DNA of 10,945 nt from an archaeon (GTDB lineage Archaea; Asgardarchaeota; Hermodarchaeia; Hermodarchaeales; Hermodarchaeaceae): the NCBI GenBank assembly GCA_016550415.1, contig JABXGU010000743.1, positions 1-10,945 on the forward strand, written 5' to 3'. Below are positions 1-6,772 of this stretch, in pieces. Numbering within the stretch: position 1 is the first letter of the stretch; each line of letters begins with the position of its first letter. The position numbers and the translations under genes are program-made. The notes beneath the pieces were generated by a model that did not search any database, was not told where the DNA came from, and worked only from the letters and a program-made list of their open reading frames with translations.

Positions 1-30
1 CAAAGGGTAACGAGATTGCAAAAAAGGTAG

Positions 31-1908
31 ATGGAAATGTTACAGGAACAAATATCATCACTGGCGGATTTACTATCTATCCCATCAGAAGCTCTGACAT
101 TGTATTTTGATTTAGCAGCACACCCAACAGCTGCAACTTCTGATGAGCTTCAAAAGAAGCATGGGCTATCTAAAAGCCAAATTAATAATCTACTCGATAG
201 ACTTCAGGGTCGTGGATTGATACATCAGAACCAAGACAAGACCTATGAAGCTCTCGCGCCCATTGAAGCAGTTATCGTTGTCTTGGGAACAGTGAAAGTA
301 GCATTACAAAGACTACGAGAAGATATACCTCACCAAATAAGCGCGAGTGCACCTACTACTCATGATGATATCCAACAACAAATTAGTATTCTTCAACAGC
401 CTATTCTCAAATTGCGTTCACTTATCGAAACTAGAATGGATAAGGCCTTGGTAGATTTCGAAAAGAAGACAGGAACTTGCAGAAGTATCCCCACCTTTGA
501 TGCATACACTAGCAAAATCAGCATTACTATCCAAAAGGAAGTTGAAAAAAGAATCAGTGAAGCTCGTCATCAGCTTGAAGATTTCCGATCTATTGAAGGC
601 CTAATAAAAATGTTAGAGAAATTAAAAACCGATGTTACCCAAATCATTGAAATCTCACTATCTGATATGAAGGAAGATATTTTCCAATTACAAGGAATCG
701 AAGAATTCCGTGAAACATTGGTAGACCTACAAAACACAATACCGGGACTTGTAAAAGACCAACTGACCAACTTTGAGCAGGAACTTCAAATCTTACAGGA
801 ATCCCTTGGGGACCTTTTTGAAACTAAATACCGATTAGGCGCATTCAAAGGTGTCATCGAGAATTTCACGCGTGAACATGTATTAACCTCAGTTAGCAAC
901 CTAACAACTAACTTCCGAAAATCCTTCACAGAGAATCTTCAAAATCGTGTTGAGATAACATTGAAACGCTTCGAAATGGTCTCCGCTGCTGCTCAACAAG
1001 AATTCGAAAAACTCCGAAAACAACTTGCTGAATGGATAAAGAATGCTCTTGATTTAGCCTTCAAGGAAGTTATCAGCAAAAACCAAAAGGCTGCCAATAG
1101 GCTTGCAACAGATTTAGACGAGACTACACTGAAATTCCAAGAAAAATTCTTTGAGGGTCTCCAAGAATCAATTGTAAAGGTGAAGGTACAAGCACAGAAA
1201 CTTGATAGCGAAATAGAAAAAATCGTTATTGTATTTCCAAAGTTATACCAACAAGAGATTTTGCCTGGTCTCTCCCGATTAATGGAAGGTATGCAGACAA
1301 ATTTGGATAAGCTTATTTCAAATGTTCCCATGATTTACAGTAAATGGCGAAATGACTATCTCCATTCTACTGAAGGACAAGTAACTAATCTACTCGTTCA
1401 AACAGAGAATTTTGTATCACTAGCTTCACAAGGTCTTGACCAAGTTTGGACCCGCTCAAAAGAGACGTCTCCTGAAACATTTGATTTATATCGTTTCGTA
1501 TTTGGGGAACCTGAATTCCAATCCTACTTTTCTGGACTTGTAGCAAGAGCTCAGCGCAATTTGCTACTTATACTACCACATGCAACTTCGATTAGCCCAG
1601 ATTTTCTAAAAATAATCTCAAGCTATATCCGGCTCCGTATAGTAATTGGTGATGACCCTAAATCAGAAAAGTACTCAGAGCTGATGCAGCTTTACCTACA
1701 AAACGAAAACATCCATGTAAGGCACGACCCTCGAGCCAAAATTTGGGGTGCACTTCGTGATTTTGAAGAAATATTAATTGGCAGCACAAGTAAGGGAACT
1801 GCCAATATAGCTGGATTAGCTTCCAGTCATGAAGAACATGTTGAACTTCTTCGATCGCTCCTAGAGACACAGTGGCTTAATGCTAATCCAATCCCAAGAG
1901 AAAAATAG
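31..1908 (+). CDS. TrmB-like winged-helix protein with very long coiled coil and PLD-like C-terminal domain
   Basis: Probably a DNA-binding regulator or a sensor-like structural protein. Residues about 8-75 read as a winged helix of the TrmB type (helices around 20-30 and 36-44, recognition helix about 47-60, wing about 61-75). Residues about 110-475 are almost wholly charged, leucine-rich helix, expected to form a long coiled coil. Residues about 485-615 resemble the PLD-like effector domain that follows the winged helix in TrmB proteins (LLLILPHATSISPDFL, then LRIVIGDD, then an ILIGSTSKG strand). No catalytic HKD motif is present, so nuclease activity is not expected. There is no membrane segment. 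An in-frame TAG lies directly before ATG 31. AGGT at 25-28 is only 2 nt from that ATG but 8 nt from ATG 37, so residue 3 may be the true start. Usual TrmB proteins are about 250-350 residues; the extra length is the coiled coil. The target is unknown. Confidence 0.8.
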   Translation: MEMLQEQISSLADLLSIPSEALTLYFDLAAHPTAATSDELQKKHGLSKSQINNLLDRLQGRGLIHQNQDKTYEALAPIEAVIVVLGTVKVALQRLREDIPHQISASAPTTHDDIQQQISILQQPILKLRSLIETRMDKALVDFEKKTGTCRSIPTFDAYTSKISITIQKEVEKRISEARHQLEDFRSIEGLIKMLEKLKTDVTQIIEISLSDMKEDIFQLQGIEEFRETLVDLQNTIPGLVKDQLTNFEQELQILQESLGDLFETKYRLGAFKGVIENFTREHVLTSVSNLTTNFRKSFTENLQNRVEITLKRFEMVSAAAQQEFEKLRKQLAEWIKNALDLAFKEVISKNQKAANRLATDLDETTLKFQEKFFEGLQESIVKVKVQAQKLDSEIEKIVIVFPKLYQQEILPGLSRLMEGMQTNLDKLISNVPMIYSKWRNDYLHSTEGQVTNLLVQTENFVSLASQGLDQVWTRSKETSPETFDLYRFVFGEPEFQSYFSGLVARAQRNLLLILPHATSISPDFLKIISSYIRLRIVIGDDPKSEKYSELMQLYLQNENIHVRHDPRAKIWGALRDFEEILIGSTSKGTANIAGLASSHEEHVELLRSLLETQWLNANPIPREK

Positions 1909-1979
1909 TCAATGAGATTTTAATAAGAATAAGTGCAGGAGCCACCCCTCAAGATAAACTGGGTCACGGTAAATCAGCA

Positions 1980-1985
1980 AGGTGA
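1980..1985 (+). promoter_or_regulatory. Shine-Dalgarno AGGTGA that decides the start of the M20 gene
   Basis: AGGTGA ends 8 nt before ATG 1994. A possible GTG start at 1982 lies inside this motif, so it is very unlikely to be used; the ATG at 1994 is the better start. Confidence 0.75.
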
Positions 1986-1993
1986 TATTTGAC

Positions 1994-3412
1994 ATGGATG
2001 TACGAAAGGTAATTGAGGCAATTGACGCAAATTTTGATTCAACCCTAAAAGATGTGCAGGATTTTCTTCGACAACCCAGCATTAGCGGGACTGGCGCTGG
2101 CATCAATCGAATAGCTCACAATATTGTCACTAAGCTCCGGAAACTTGGTTTTGAAGCTTCAATATTTGCGACGCCAAGTAATCCCATTATCTTTGGTAAG
2201 AAAATGGTTGCTAATGAGAATGCTCCAACACTTATCATGCACACTTCTGTTGATGTGATGGCTCCAGATGGAGAAGCCTGGTGGTCAGTTCCACCCTTTG
2301 CTGCTGAAGTACGAGACCATCCTCGGTTCGGACCCACCCTCATAGCACGAGGAGTCTATACTTCTAAAGCCATCCTAATCTCAATAATAAGAACTCTGCA
2401 AATTCTGATGGAAGTTAAGGAATCAATTCCATTCAACCTATTAATCGTCGTTGATACTGAAGAAGAGAGTGGAAGTCCACACCTCCAAAGCTTTGTTAAT
2501 TCCAAAAGAAAGGATTTTGCCAACGCTGATGCAGTCTATTACCCTCTTTTCGCTACAGACCGTCGCGGTGTCGCTCGCATTTTCCTTGGAAACAAGGGAA
2601 TTATTTTCCTTCGTCTCAGATGCCAAGGGCCTTCAACAAGAGATCTCCATTCTGCTGAAGTTGGGTGGATACGAAATCCTGCTCATATTCTAGCTAAGGC
2701 TCTCTCCTCCTTTGTTGATATACATGGTCAACCACTAATCCCTGGGCTTTTGGACGATGTCCGACCTCCCACTGAAGAGGATGAACGACTCATAAGTTCG
2801 CTTGCTCAATCCTTTGATCCAGGTATCACTGCCCTTCAACTCGATGCCAAGAACCTCAGTATTGAAACCAATTCAAAGGAGGACCTTCTAAGACGCTTCC
2901 TCTTCAAACCCACAGTGAACGTTTCAGGCATCCATACTGGATACATCGGAGAATCCATGAAGACAATACTTCCAAGGGAAGCCAGCGCCAATGTCGATAT
3001 TCGCTTAACACCCAATCAAAAACCAAAACTCGTAATACAAAAAGTCAAAGATCACTTGGCTAGTCTAGGTCTGGCAGATTTAATTGAAATAAAACTCGGG
3101 TATATGCTGAAATGGGCAAAGAGTAGTGATAACACACAGATCTCTGAAGCTCTTTTAAAATCCTATTATGATGTAGGAGTCGACAACGTGGAAATCTGGC
3201 CAATGTTCCCTGGCAGTATTCCACTTTGTGTCTATTCCAATCCTCCCCTGAAACTACCCTTTGTCATCGGCGGATTGGGTCATGGAGGTCACGCACATGG
3301 TAGCAACGAGTACGCTACAGTTGAGGGAATCCGACAATTTCAGAAGGGATTTGTTAATTTCCTTGAAGAATTTAGCCACAGTACAAAGACAGGCAGTGAA
3401 AGTCAATCATGA
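1994..3412 (+). CDS. M20-family metallopeptidase homologue, probably a pseudoenzyme
   Basis: The fold is that of M20 dipeptidases/deacylases (ArgE/DapE/CPG2 relatives): an N-terminal catalytic half, an inserted dimerisation domain with the conserved DLHS (about residues 221-224, counting from the GTG at 1982), and a return to the catalytic domain ending in HGSNEY (439-444). At 472 residues the length is normal. The metal site is damaged. The first His of HxDV is Ser89 (SVDV), the bridging Asp of RGxxD is Thr127 (ARGVYTSKA), and the third acidic ligand after the glutamate pair aligns with Leu189. The catalytic glutamate pair (Glu161-Glu162) and the final His439 remain. By family knowledge the normal protein binds two zinc ions; here the site seems unable to do so. 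It may bind a peptide or amino-acid derivative without cleaving it. The stop overlaps the next gene (ATGA), implying translational coupling. Confidence 0.85.
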   Translation: MDVRKVIEAIDANFDSTLKDVQDFLRQPSISGTGAGINRIAHNIVTKLRKLGFEASIFATPSNPIIFGKKMVANENAPTLIMHTSVDVMAPDGEAWWSVPPFAAEVRDHPRFGPTLIARGVYTSKAILISIIRTLQILMEVKESIPFNLLIVVDTEEESGSPHLQSFVNSKRKDFANADAVYYPLFATDRRGVARIFLGNKGIIFLRLRCQGPSTRDLHSAEVGWIRNPAHILAKALSSFVDIHGQPLIPGLLDDVRPPTEEDERLISSLAQSFDPGITALQLDAKNLSIETNSKEDLLRRFLFKPTVNVSGIHTGYIGESMKTILPREASANVDIRLTPNQKPKLVIQKVKDHLASLGLADLIEIKLGYMLKWAKSSDNTQISEALLKSYYDVGVDNVEIWPMFPGSIPLCVYSNPPLKLPFVIGGLGHGGHAHGSNEYATVEGIRQFQKGFVNFLEEFSHSTKTGSESQS

Positions 3413-4206
3413 CCGTACGTGTTGAAACCCTAATTATTGGTAACGAAATCCTTAGCGGCCATACAAAAGATACTAATTCCCAATGGATAACAAAACAACT
3501 ACTCTCATTGGGGCTATCCATAAAGCACATCGCTATCATATCTGATGATGTGGAAGCAATTGCTGAAGCAATTAAGAATAGCTGTAATCGTGGCACACAA
3601 CTCCTTTTTACAAGTGGAGGACTTGGTCCCACTTACGATGACCGTACTGCTGAAGGACTAGCTCTAGCTGCAGGTACAACACTAAAGCTCAATCAAACCG
3701 CATTAGAGATGGTTAAAGAACGCTACAAAACCTTGCACACTCAAGGATTTGTGGAATCAGATGAATTGACTCCTGCTCGCAAAAAAATGGCTATGCTACC
3801 CAACGGTGCGCAACCACTTCATAATAGTATAGGAACCGCTCCCGGTATTGGATATATGTTGGATGAAACACAAATTTTCTGTCTTCCAGGTGTACCTCAA
3901 GAATTCCAAGTAATATTCATTGAAGAAATCCAACCACGCATCGCTACTCTTTCTAAGTCGATAATAATGCGAGAAGTATTTGATGTGCCTATTCTCGATG
4001 AATCAGTACTTGCACCAATCCTTGATAAAATAATGAGTAAAGCGGACGGTGTATATCTGAAGTCGACACCCCGCCCCTACCAGTCCCGGGAGCGTCTTCG
4101 AGTAATAATTACGGTCACTGGCAAAACCAAGTCAGAAGCTCAGAAGCGCCTAGATCAAGCAGCAAAGGTCCTAAGTGAAACAACAAAAACAGTTGCTCAA
4201 ATCTAA
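3409..4206 (+). CDS. CinA N-terminal-type protein (MoCF_biosynth domain, COG1058)
   Basis: A single-domain member of the MogA/MoeA-like fold family to which the N-terminal half of bacterial CinA belongs. Visible motifs are GNEILSG (residues 11-17), TSGGLGPTYDD (68-78, the nucleotide/pterin-binding loop of the family), GTAPG (142-146) and PGVPQE (160-165). A second alpha/beta domain follows (about 190-260). At 265 residues it matches archaeal stand-alone forms and lacks the C-terminal nicotinamide-mononucleotide deamidase domain of full CinA. Related N-domains have been described as ADP-ribose pyrophosphatases, so a role in nicotinamide nucleotide turnover is possible but not shown here. The ATG overlaps the stop of the M20-like gene by 4 nt. 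No strong Shine-Dalgarno is seen, consistent with coupled translation. Confidence 0.9.
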   Translation: MTVRVETLIIGNEILSGHTKDTNSQWITKQLLSLGLSIKHIAIISDDVEAIAEAIKNSCNRGTQLLFTSGGLGPTYDDRTAEGLALAAGTTLKLNQTALEMVKERYKTLHTQGFVESDELTPARKKMAMLPNGAQPLHNSIGTAPGIGYMLDETQIFCLPGVPQEFQVIFIEEIQPRIATLSKSIIMREVFDVPILDESVLAPILDKIMSKADGVYLKSTPRPYQSRERLRVIITVTGKTKSEAQKRLDQAAKVLSETTKTVAQI

Positions 4207-4246
4207 CACTAGCTCAAATCTACAAATTTCAATAGTACTGCTTGTT

Positions 4247-4278
4247 AAATCAGCAGATAGAAAGAATCCTGCTGATTT
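4247..4278. terminator. Inverted repeat between convergent genes, likely bidirectional terminator
   Basis: Arms AAATCAGCAG and CTGCTGATTT form a perfect 10-bp stem around a 12-nt loop. It lies 40 nt after the CinA-like stop and directly abuts the stop of the small minus-strand gene. There is no long T-run on either side, so the terminator role is inferred from position. Confidence 0.55.
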
Positions 4279-4279
4279 C

Positions 4280-4486
4280 TTAGTCAATGTCCAATCCTAG
4301 AACTCTATCTAATTTCTGTTCTATCTTTGTCCCTAATTTCTGTAATGCTTTGCGTATAAACTCTTTTTCGCTTCTATCACTCTCTGGATGTTCATCCTTC
4401 CAGTCTATGAATGAAATTACCAGTTCGAGGGCATCAATGACACCTCGCATATATCGAGGATCTAATTCCTTTTCTGGACTTGTCAT
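4280..4486 (-). CDS. Small charged helical protein of unknown function
   Basis: This gene encodes 68 residues and I do not recognise its family. The protein is highly charged and predicted helical: a first helix about residues 11-29 (RYMRGVIDALELVISFIDW), a polar turn (KDEHPESDRS), then a second helix about 39-63. There is no cysteine cluster, signal peptide or membrane segment. A two-helix hairpin of this kind often acts through protein-protein contacts, but no partner can be named. The ATG is preceded by GGAAGG 7 nt upstream on the minus strand, and a TATA-like CTTTAAATT lies about 55 nt upstream, so it has a credible promoter of its own. The opposite strand also carries an open frame here, but that translation is rich in Ser, Asn and Phe and looks like a shadow. 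Confidence 0.65.
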   Translation of the reverse strand: MTSPEKELDPRYMRGVIDALELVISFIDWKDEHPESDRSEKEFIRKALQKLGTKIEQKLDRVLGLDID

Positions 4487-4510
4487 AATATTTCCTTCCG
4501 CGAAAATTCG

Positions 4511-4536
4511 TCTCCTTAATGGTTTCTCTCCTTAAT
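4511..4536 (-). repeat. Short direct repeat ATTAAGGAGA x2 in the leader of the small gene
   Basis: Read on the minus strand, ATTAAGGAGA occurs twice, 16 bp apart (4511-4520 and 4527-4536). It lies between the TATA-like element and the ATG of the 68-residue gene. It could be a regulator site or decoy ribosome sites; both copies contain AAGGAG. Confidence 0.5.
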
Positions 4537-4537
4537 G

Positions 4538-4546
4538 AATTTAAAG
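4538..4546 (-). promoter_or_regulatory. TATA-like element for the 68-residue gene
   Basis: CTTTAAATT on the minus strand resembles an archaeal box A. It would place the transcription start near 4513-4517 and give a leader of about 30 nt. Confidence 0.45.
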
Positions 4547-4606
4547 CTTGTCCAGTTTCGGCGAGAACGAGTAGGAAAAAGTAAGAAATCTCTCCTGATG
4601 AAAGGA

Positions 4607-4623
4607 CGAACCGCCTATAAATT
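4607..4623 (+). promoter_or_regulatory. BRE/TATA promoter of the maf gene
   Basis: TATAAATT (4616-4623) preceded by a CGAACCGCC stretch fits an archaeal box A with an upstream TFB element. The start of transcription would fall near 4642-4646, giving a leader of only about 10 nt before ATG 4654. This agrees with the lack of a Shine-Dalgarno there. Confidence 0.6.
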
Positions 4624-4653
4624 AAAATGCAATACCCATGAATACGAACTAGA

Positions 4654-5277
4654 ATGAGACAAATCTATCTAGCCTCAACATCACCTAGACGAATAGAACT
4701 TCTCTCACAGTTAGGCCTATCCTTTAAGACAATAAGCCCATCCTATGAAGAAGGCAACTATCCTTCAGGTTCTTTACGTCTAATCTCCCAAACCGTGAGA
4801 GCAAATGCACTTGAGAAAGCAAAAATCGTGGCTAGTGATTTAGCTAATGCGCTGATTATTAGCGGCGACACAATTGTTGTCACTGCTGATGGGCTATCTT
4901 TAGGAAAACCCAGAACGCCTAAAAATGCAATGAGTATGTTACGCAAGCTAGCTGGAACATGGCACCACGTTCTTTCAAGTGTAGCTATAATCGATACAAC
5001 GACAAATAGGCACAAAGTAAAGTCAACTTCAGCTAAAGTCTGGTTCCGAGATGCTAGCGAAGCAATGTTGAAAGCCTATGTAGCAACTGGCGAACCGTTG
5101 GACAAGGCAGGTGGTTATGCCATTCAAGGTCAAGGCAGCTTTTTCGTAAAAAGGGTTGCAGGCTCCTATACAGCTGTTGTGGGTCTTCCCCTTGAGATAG
5201 TAGTGGACCTGCTAGAAGACTTTGGTGTTGTCATTGAATCTCATTGGCAAAAACTCTGCATTAAGAACCAAAACTAA
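4654..5277 (+). CDS. maf: Maf/YhdE-family nucleoside triphosphate pyrophosphatase
   Basis: Hydrolyses non-canonical or surplus nucleoside triphosphates to the monophosphate and pyrophosphate in the cytoplasm; in bacteria the family is linked to septum control and nucleotide-pool cleaning. All main family motifs are visible: ASTSPRR (residues 7-13, phosphate-binding loop), SGDTIVV with Asp72 as the likely catalytic residue, LGKP (83-86), GYAIQGQG (154-161) and GSYTAVVGLPL (170-180). At 207 residues the length is normal. The motifs resemble the dTTP/UTP-type YhdE group, but the preferred base cannot be fixed from sequence alone. It has its own promoter and is convergent with the DUF99 gene 28 nt downstream. 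Confidence 0.95.
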   Translation: MRQIYLASTSPRRIELLSQLGLSFKTISPSYEEGNYPSGSLRLISQTVRANALEKAKIVASDLANALIISGDTIVVTADGLSLGKPRTPKNAMSMLRKLAGTWHHVLSSVAIIDTTTNRHKVKSTSAKVWFRDASEAMLKAYVATGEPLDKAGGYAIQGQGSFFVKRVAGSYTAVVGLPLEIVVDLLEDFGVVIESHWQKLCIKNQN

Positions 5278-5305
5278 CTTGCCAATTGGTCGATAGGGAC
5301 AACAA

Positions 5306-5905
5306 CTACGCACCTACCTCAGGGTTTGGAACAAAACTTGTAGCAAAAAGATGAGCAATTCGAATTGGTTCAGGAATTCTGCTCCTAATCGCTGTCTTTT
5401 GAATCAACTTGACAGCTTGTTTTAATGAAATTCCAGCCCACTGAATATAGATGGGAACTCGTCCCTCCCTTGAACTGATCGCCTGGATTGGTCCACATTT
5501 TTCAAGTATTGCTAGTTTCTCTTCCCAAGTCTCAGGACTGTACTGCATGAATGATTTTCTAACCCTCTCCATGTCTGGCTTTGAATCAGATACTGCAATA
5601 ATTGGAAGCCCGGTAATATCCACGACAGACTGCAGATTCAGAACATTTACACCACCAAATATGGTGTCTCTGGTCATAATAACTCTAAGCTGACCATAAT
5701 GGGGTGAATTCTTCACCATCATGCCTAATTGTGAGGTAGCATCCTCTCCATCTACACGAATCGGAATCTGCATACACCCCTCAATCCATTGCCCACCCCT
5801 GCAAACAACTCCAATCAATCGTGTCCAAAGGTCCCTTCCCCTTTGGAAGCGGGCGTCATCCACTCCGAGAATTCGAATCTCACTTTTTATGTGTCGAATC
5901 TTCAA
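5306..5905 (-). CDS. DUF99 family protein (endonuclease V-related fold)
   Basis: DUF99 proteins are largely archaeal and are related by fold to endonuclease V; their reaction is not established. Visible family marks (numbering from the GTG at 5914) are ILGVDD (15-20, first acidic strand), VDGEDAT (54-60), FGGVNVLNL (86-94) and PEPIRIAHL (181-189) near the C-terminus. The usual GITFGGFN is changed to RDTIFGGVN, a mild variation. The length of about 200 residues is normal. Two starts compete. GTG 5914 has no ribosome site upstream and itself lies within AGGTGG, while TTG 5905 has that AGGTGG 5 nt upstream and gives an N-terminus (MKIRHIKSEIRILGVDD) typical of the family. I chose TTG 5905. A possible small ORF overlaps the start from upstream on the same strand. 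Confidence 0.9.
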   Translation of the reverse strand: MKIRHIKSEIRILGVDDARFQRGRDLWTRLIGVVCRGGQWIEGCMQIPIRVDGEDATSQLGMMVKNSPHYGQLRVIMTRDTIFGGVNVLNLQSVVDITGLPIIAVSDSKPDMERVRKSFMQYSPETWEEKLAILEKCGPIQAISSREGRVPIYIQWAGISLKQAVKLIQKTAIRSRIPEPIRIAHLFATSFVPNPEVGA

Positions 5906-6128
5906 AGAAACCACCTGAGAGATAATTCAAAGATGACAATACATCCCTTAATATATTCAAAACAATTGAGATTTTTGGTAGCTTCTTTTTGTAATCTCTC
6001 TGAAATATATAATTGAGCTTTTCCTGCATCAAATCATCTTCTGAAGGAATATCTATAAGCAATGGAATAAGAGAAATGAGATGGAGAATGAGGTGATATT
6101 CTTTGGTTCCTAATGAGCGAGGGTCCAT
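5880..6128 (-). CDS. Possible small helical protein overlapping the DUF99 start
   Basis: An open frame of 82 residues from ATG 6128 (or 89 from ATG 6149). Family not recognised. Its translation looks protein-like: a hydrophobic helix (EYHLILHLISLIPLLIDIP), an acidic turn, a basic segment (FQRDYKKKLPKI) and another amphipathic helix. It runs 26 nt past the proposed DUF99 start on the same strand, and its 5' end overlaps head to head with the TTG start of the gene at 6103 by 26-47 nt. Without it, the DUF99 gene and the 6103 gene would be separated by an unexplained spacer of nearly 200 bp. Overlap on both ends argues against it; amino-acid make-up and position argue for it. Confidence 0.42.
   Translation of the reverse strand: MDPRSLGTKEYHLILHLISLIPLLIDIPSEDDLMQEKLNYIFQRDYKKKLPKISIVLNILRDVLSSLNYLSGGFFEDSTHKK
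5911..5916 (-). promoter_or_regulatory. Shine-Dalgarno AGGTGG of the DUF99 gene
   Basis: AGGTGG on the minus strand lies 5 nt before TTG 5905 and overlaps the alternative GTG start at 5914. The same motif lies inside the preceding small ORF, a layout that would suit coupled translation. Confidence 0.5.
6091..6096 (+). promoter_or_regulatory. Shine-Dalgarno AGGTGA supporting a TTG start
   Basis: AGGTGA sits 6 nt before TTG 6103. An in-frame TGA (6094-6096) overlaps it, and no ATG or GTG occurs in frame before about residue 51. TTG 6103 is therefore the only good start for this gene. Confidence 0.65.
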
Positions 6129-6705
6129 AATTGAACCTGAAGACAGCATTAGTGTAACCTATGCAAAGCAGCTCTCAGATAAACTCGCTAAATTATCCGC
6201 CGCTGACCTCCAATTACTGCGAAGATATTTGGAGTCAAATGACCTTGAAAAGATGAATGAAATTTTAACCAAAGTCTCTATCAAAGATTTCAATCCTCAG
6301 GATCTTAAAGTTGCCCTAGCAATGCTTGATGGTGTACACCGACTCCCTCTTGTTGACAAACCTCTTGGATATGATAGCACACAAATATGGGAGCCCAAAC
6401 TCCAAGAGGAACCCTTGCCACCGCACACCGTTATAACCCCCCCTTCCGAAAGCCCAGCAAAACTCTCTGTCACAATTGCCAGTGAAATCGCAGACCTCCT
6501 AGCCGAAATACCTAGGGCTGATTTACTTTGGCTTGCAGATCATTTAACAGATTCACATGATAAGCGTAGCCGACTTCTATTCATCAATTATCAATTGTAT
6601 CGATACCGATTAGAAGATGTTGCAGCTGGAATCGCTGCGCTACGAAGAACACTTCCTCCCGTACCTCCTGATAGTGACGAAGAGGAGTTAAGTGATGAAT
6701 ACTAG
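6103..6705 (+). CDS. Unknown protein with two tandem helical repeats and an acidic tail
   Basis: 200 residues, family not recognised. The protein contains an internal duplication: residues 24-75 align without gaps to 129-180 at a constant offset of 105. Ten positions are identical (Leu28, Ala29, Ala34, Asp35, Leu36, Leu39, Leu43, Asp67, Ala73 and Leu75 with their partners) and there are many conservative matches. Each unit looks like three helices of the form L-A-x-[LI]-x-x-A-D-L-x-x-L followed by a D-[LV]-x-x-[AG] helix. A proline-rich linker (about 98-118) joins the two, and the protein ends in an acidic tail (DSDEEELSDEY). There is no membrane segment or catalytic motif. It starts with TTG behind a strong AGGTGA. 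It lies directly upstream of glutamate dehydrogenase 1, but a T-run and a likely promoter separate them, so co-transcription is uncertain. The role may be protein-protein or nucleic-acid contact. Confidence 0.8.
   Translation: MVPNERGSIIEPEDSISVTYAKQLSDKLAKLSAADLQLLRRYLESNDLEKMNEILTKVSIKDFNPQDLKVALAMLDGVHRLPLVDKPLGYDSTQIWEPKLQEEPLPPHTVITPPSESPAKLSVTIASEIADLLAEIPRADLLWLADHLTDSHDKRSRLLFINYQLYRYRLEDVAAGIAALRRTLPPVPPDSDEEELSDEY
6172..6327 (+). repeat. Protein-level repeat unit 1 of the unknown protein
   Basis: Encodes residues 24-75 and aligns without gaps to residues 129-180 of the same protein. The match is seen only in the protein, so the duplication is old. Confidence 0.65.
6487..6642 (+). 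repeat. Protein-level repeat unit 2 of the unknown protein
   Basis: Encodes residues 129-180, the partner of the first unit. RADLLWLADHL here corresponds to AADLQLLRRYL in unit 1. Confidence 0.65.
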
Positions 6706-6714
6706 TCATTCACC

Positions 6715-6721
6715 TTTTTTT
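6715..6721 (+). terminator. T-run after the two-repeat protein gene
   Basis: Seven consecutive T residues begin 10 nt after the stop codon. Archaeal RNA polymerase can end transcription at such U-tracts without a strong hairpin. Confidence 0.4.
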
Positions 6722-6751
6722 GACTCTCACTTAATGAATAGTGTGTGAAAG

Positions 6752-6761
6752 CTTTTTTAAC
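6752..6761 (+). promoter_or_regulatory. Possible box A of glutamate dehydrogenase 1
   Basis: CTTTTTTAAC is the best TATA-like stretch in the 67-bp spacer. It would start transcription near 6784-6788, which suits translation from ATG 6797 or 6806 better than from ATG 6773. TTAATGAATA at 6731-6740 is an alternative that would suit ATG 6773. Confidence 0.3.
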
Positions 6762-6772
6762 TACCATATGAA

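Noticed and set aside
1485..1890. Active phospholipase D/nuclease domain at the end of the TrmB-like protein
   Set aside because: The domain looks PLD-like in layout but no HKD (HxKxxxxD) motif is present, as in the non-catalytic effector domains of TrmB proteins.
4287..4535. Open frame of 82 codons on the plus strand
   Set aside because: It is antisense to the better 68-residue gene, has a Ser/Asn/Phe-rich shadow-like composition and no ribosome site.
4595..4612. CTGATGA followed by GACGAA, resembling a hammerhead ribozyme core or a C-box of a C/D guide RNA
   Set aside because: No stem II or helix partners can be formed for a hammerhead, and no D-box CTGA with a closing stem follows. It lies just upstream of the maf promoter and is probably chance.
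5789..6016. Open frame of 75 codons on the plus strand
   Set aside because: It runs antisense across the conserved N-terminus of the DUF99 gene, has an unnatural composition and no promoter or ribosome site.
6748..6755. AAAGCTTT palindrome before glutamate dehydrogenase 1 as an operator
   Set aside because: Only 8 bp, A/T-rich and not repeated nearby; such a site is expected by chance.
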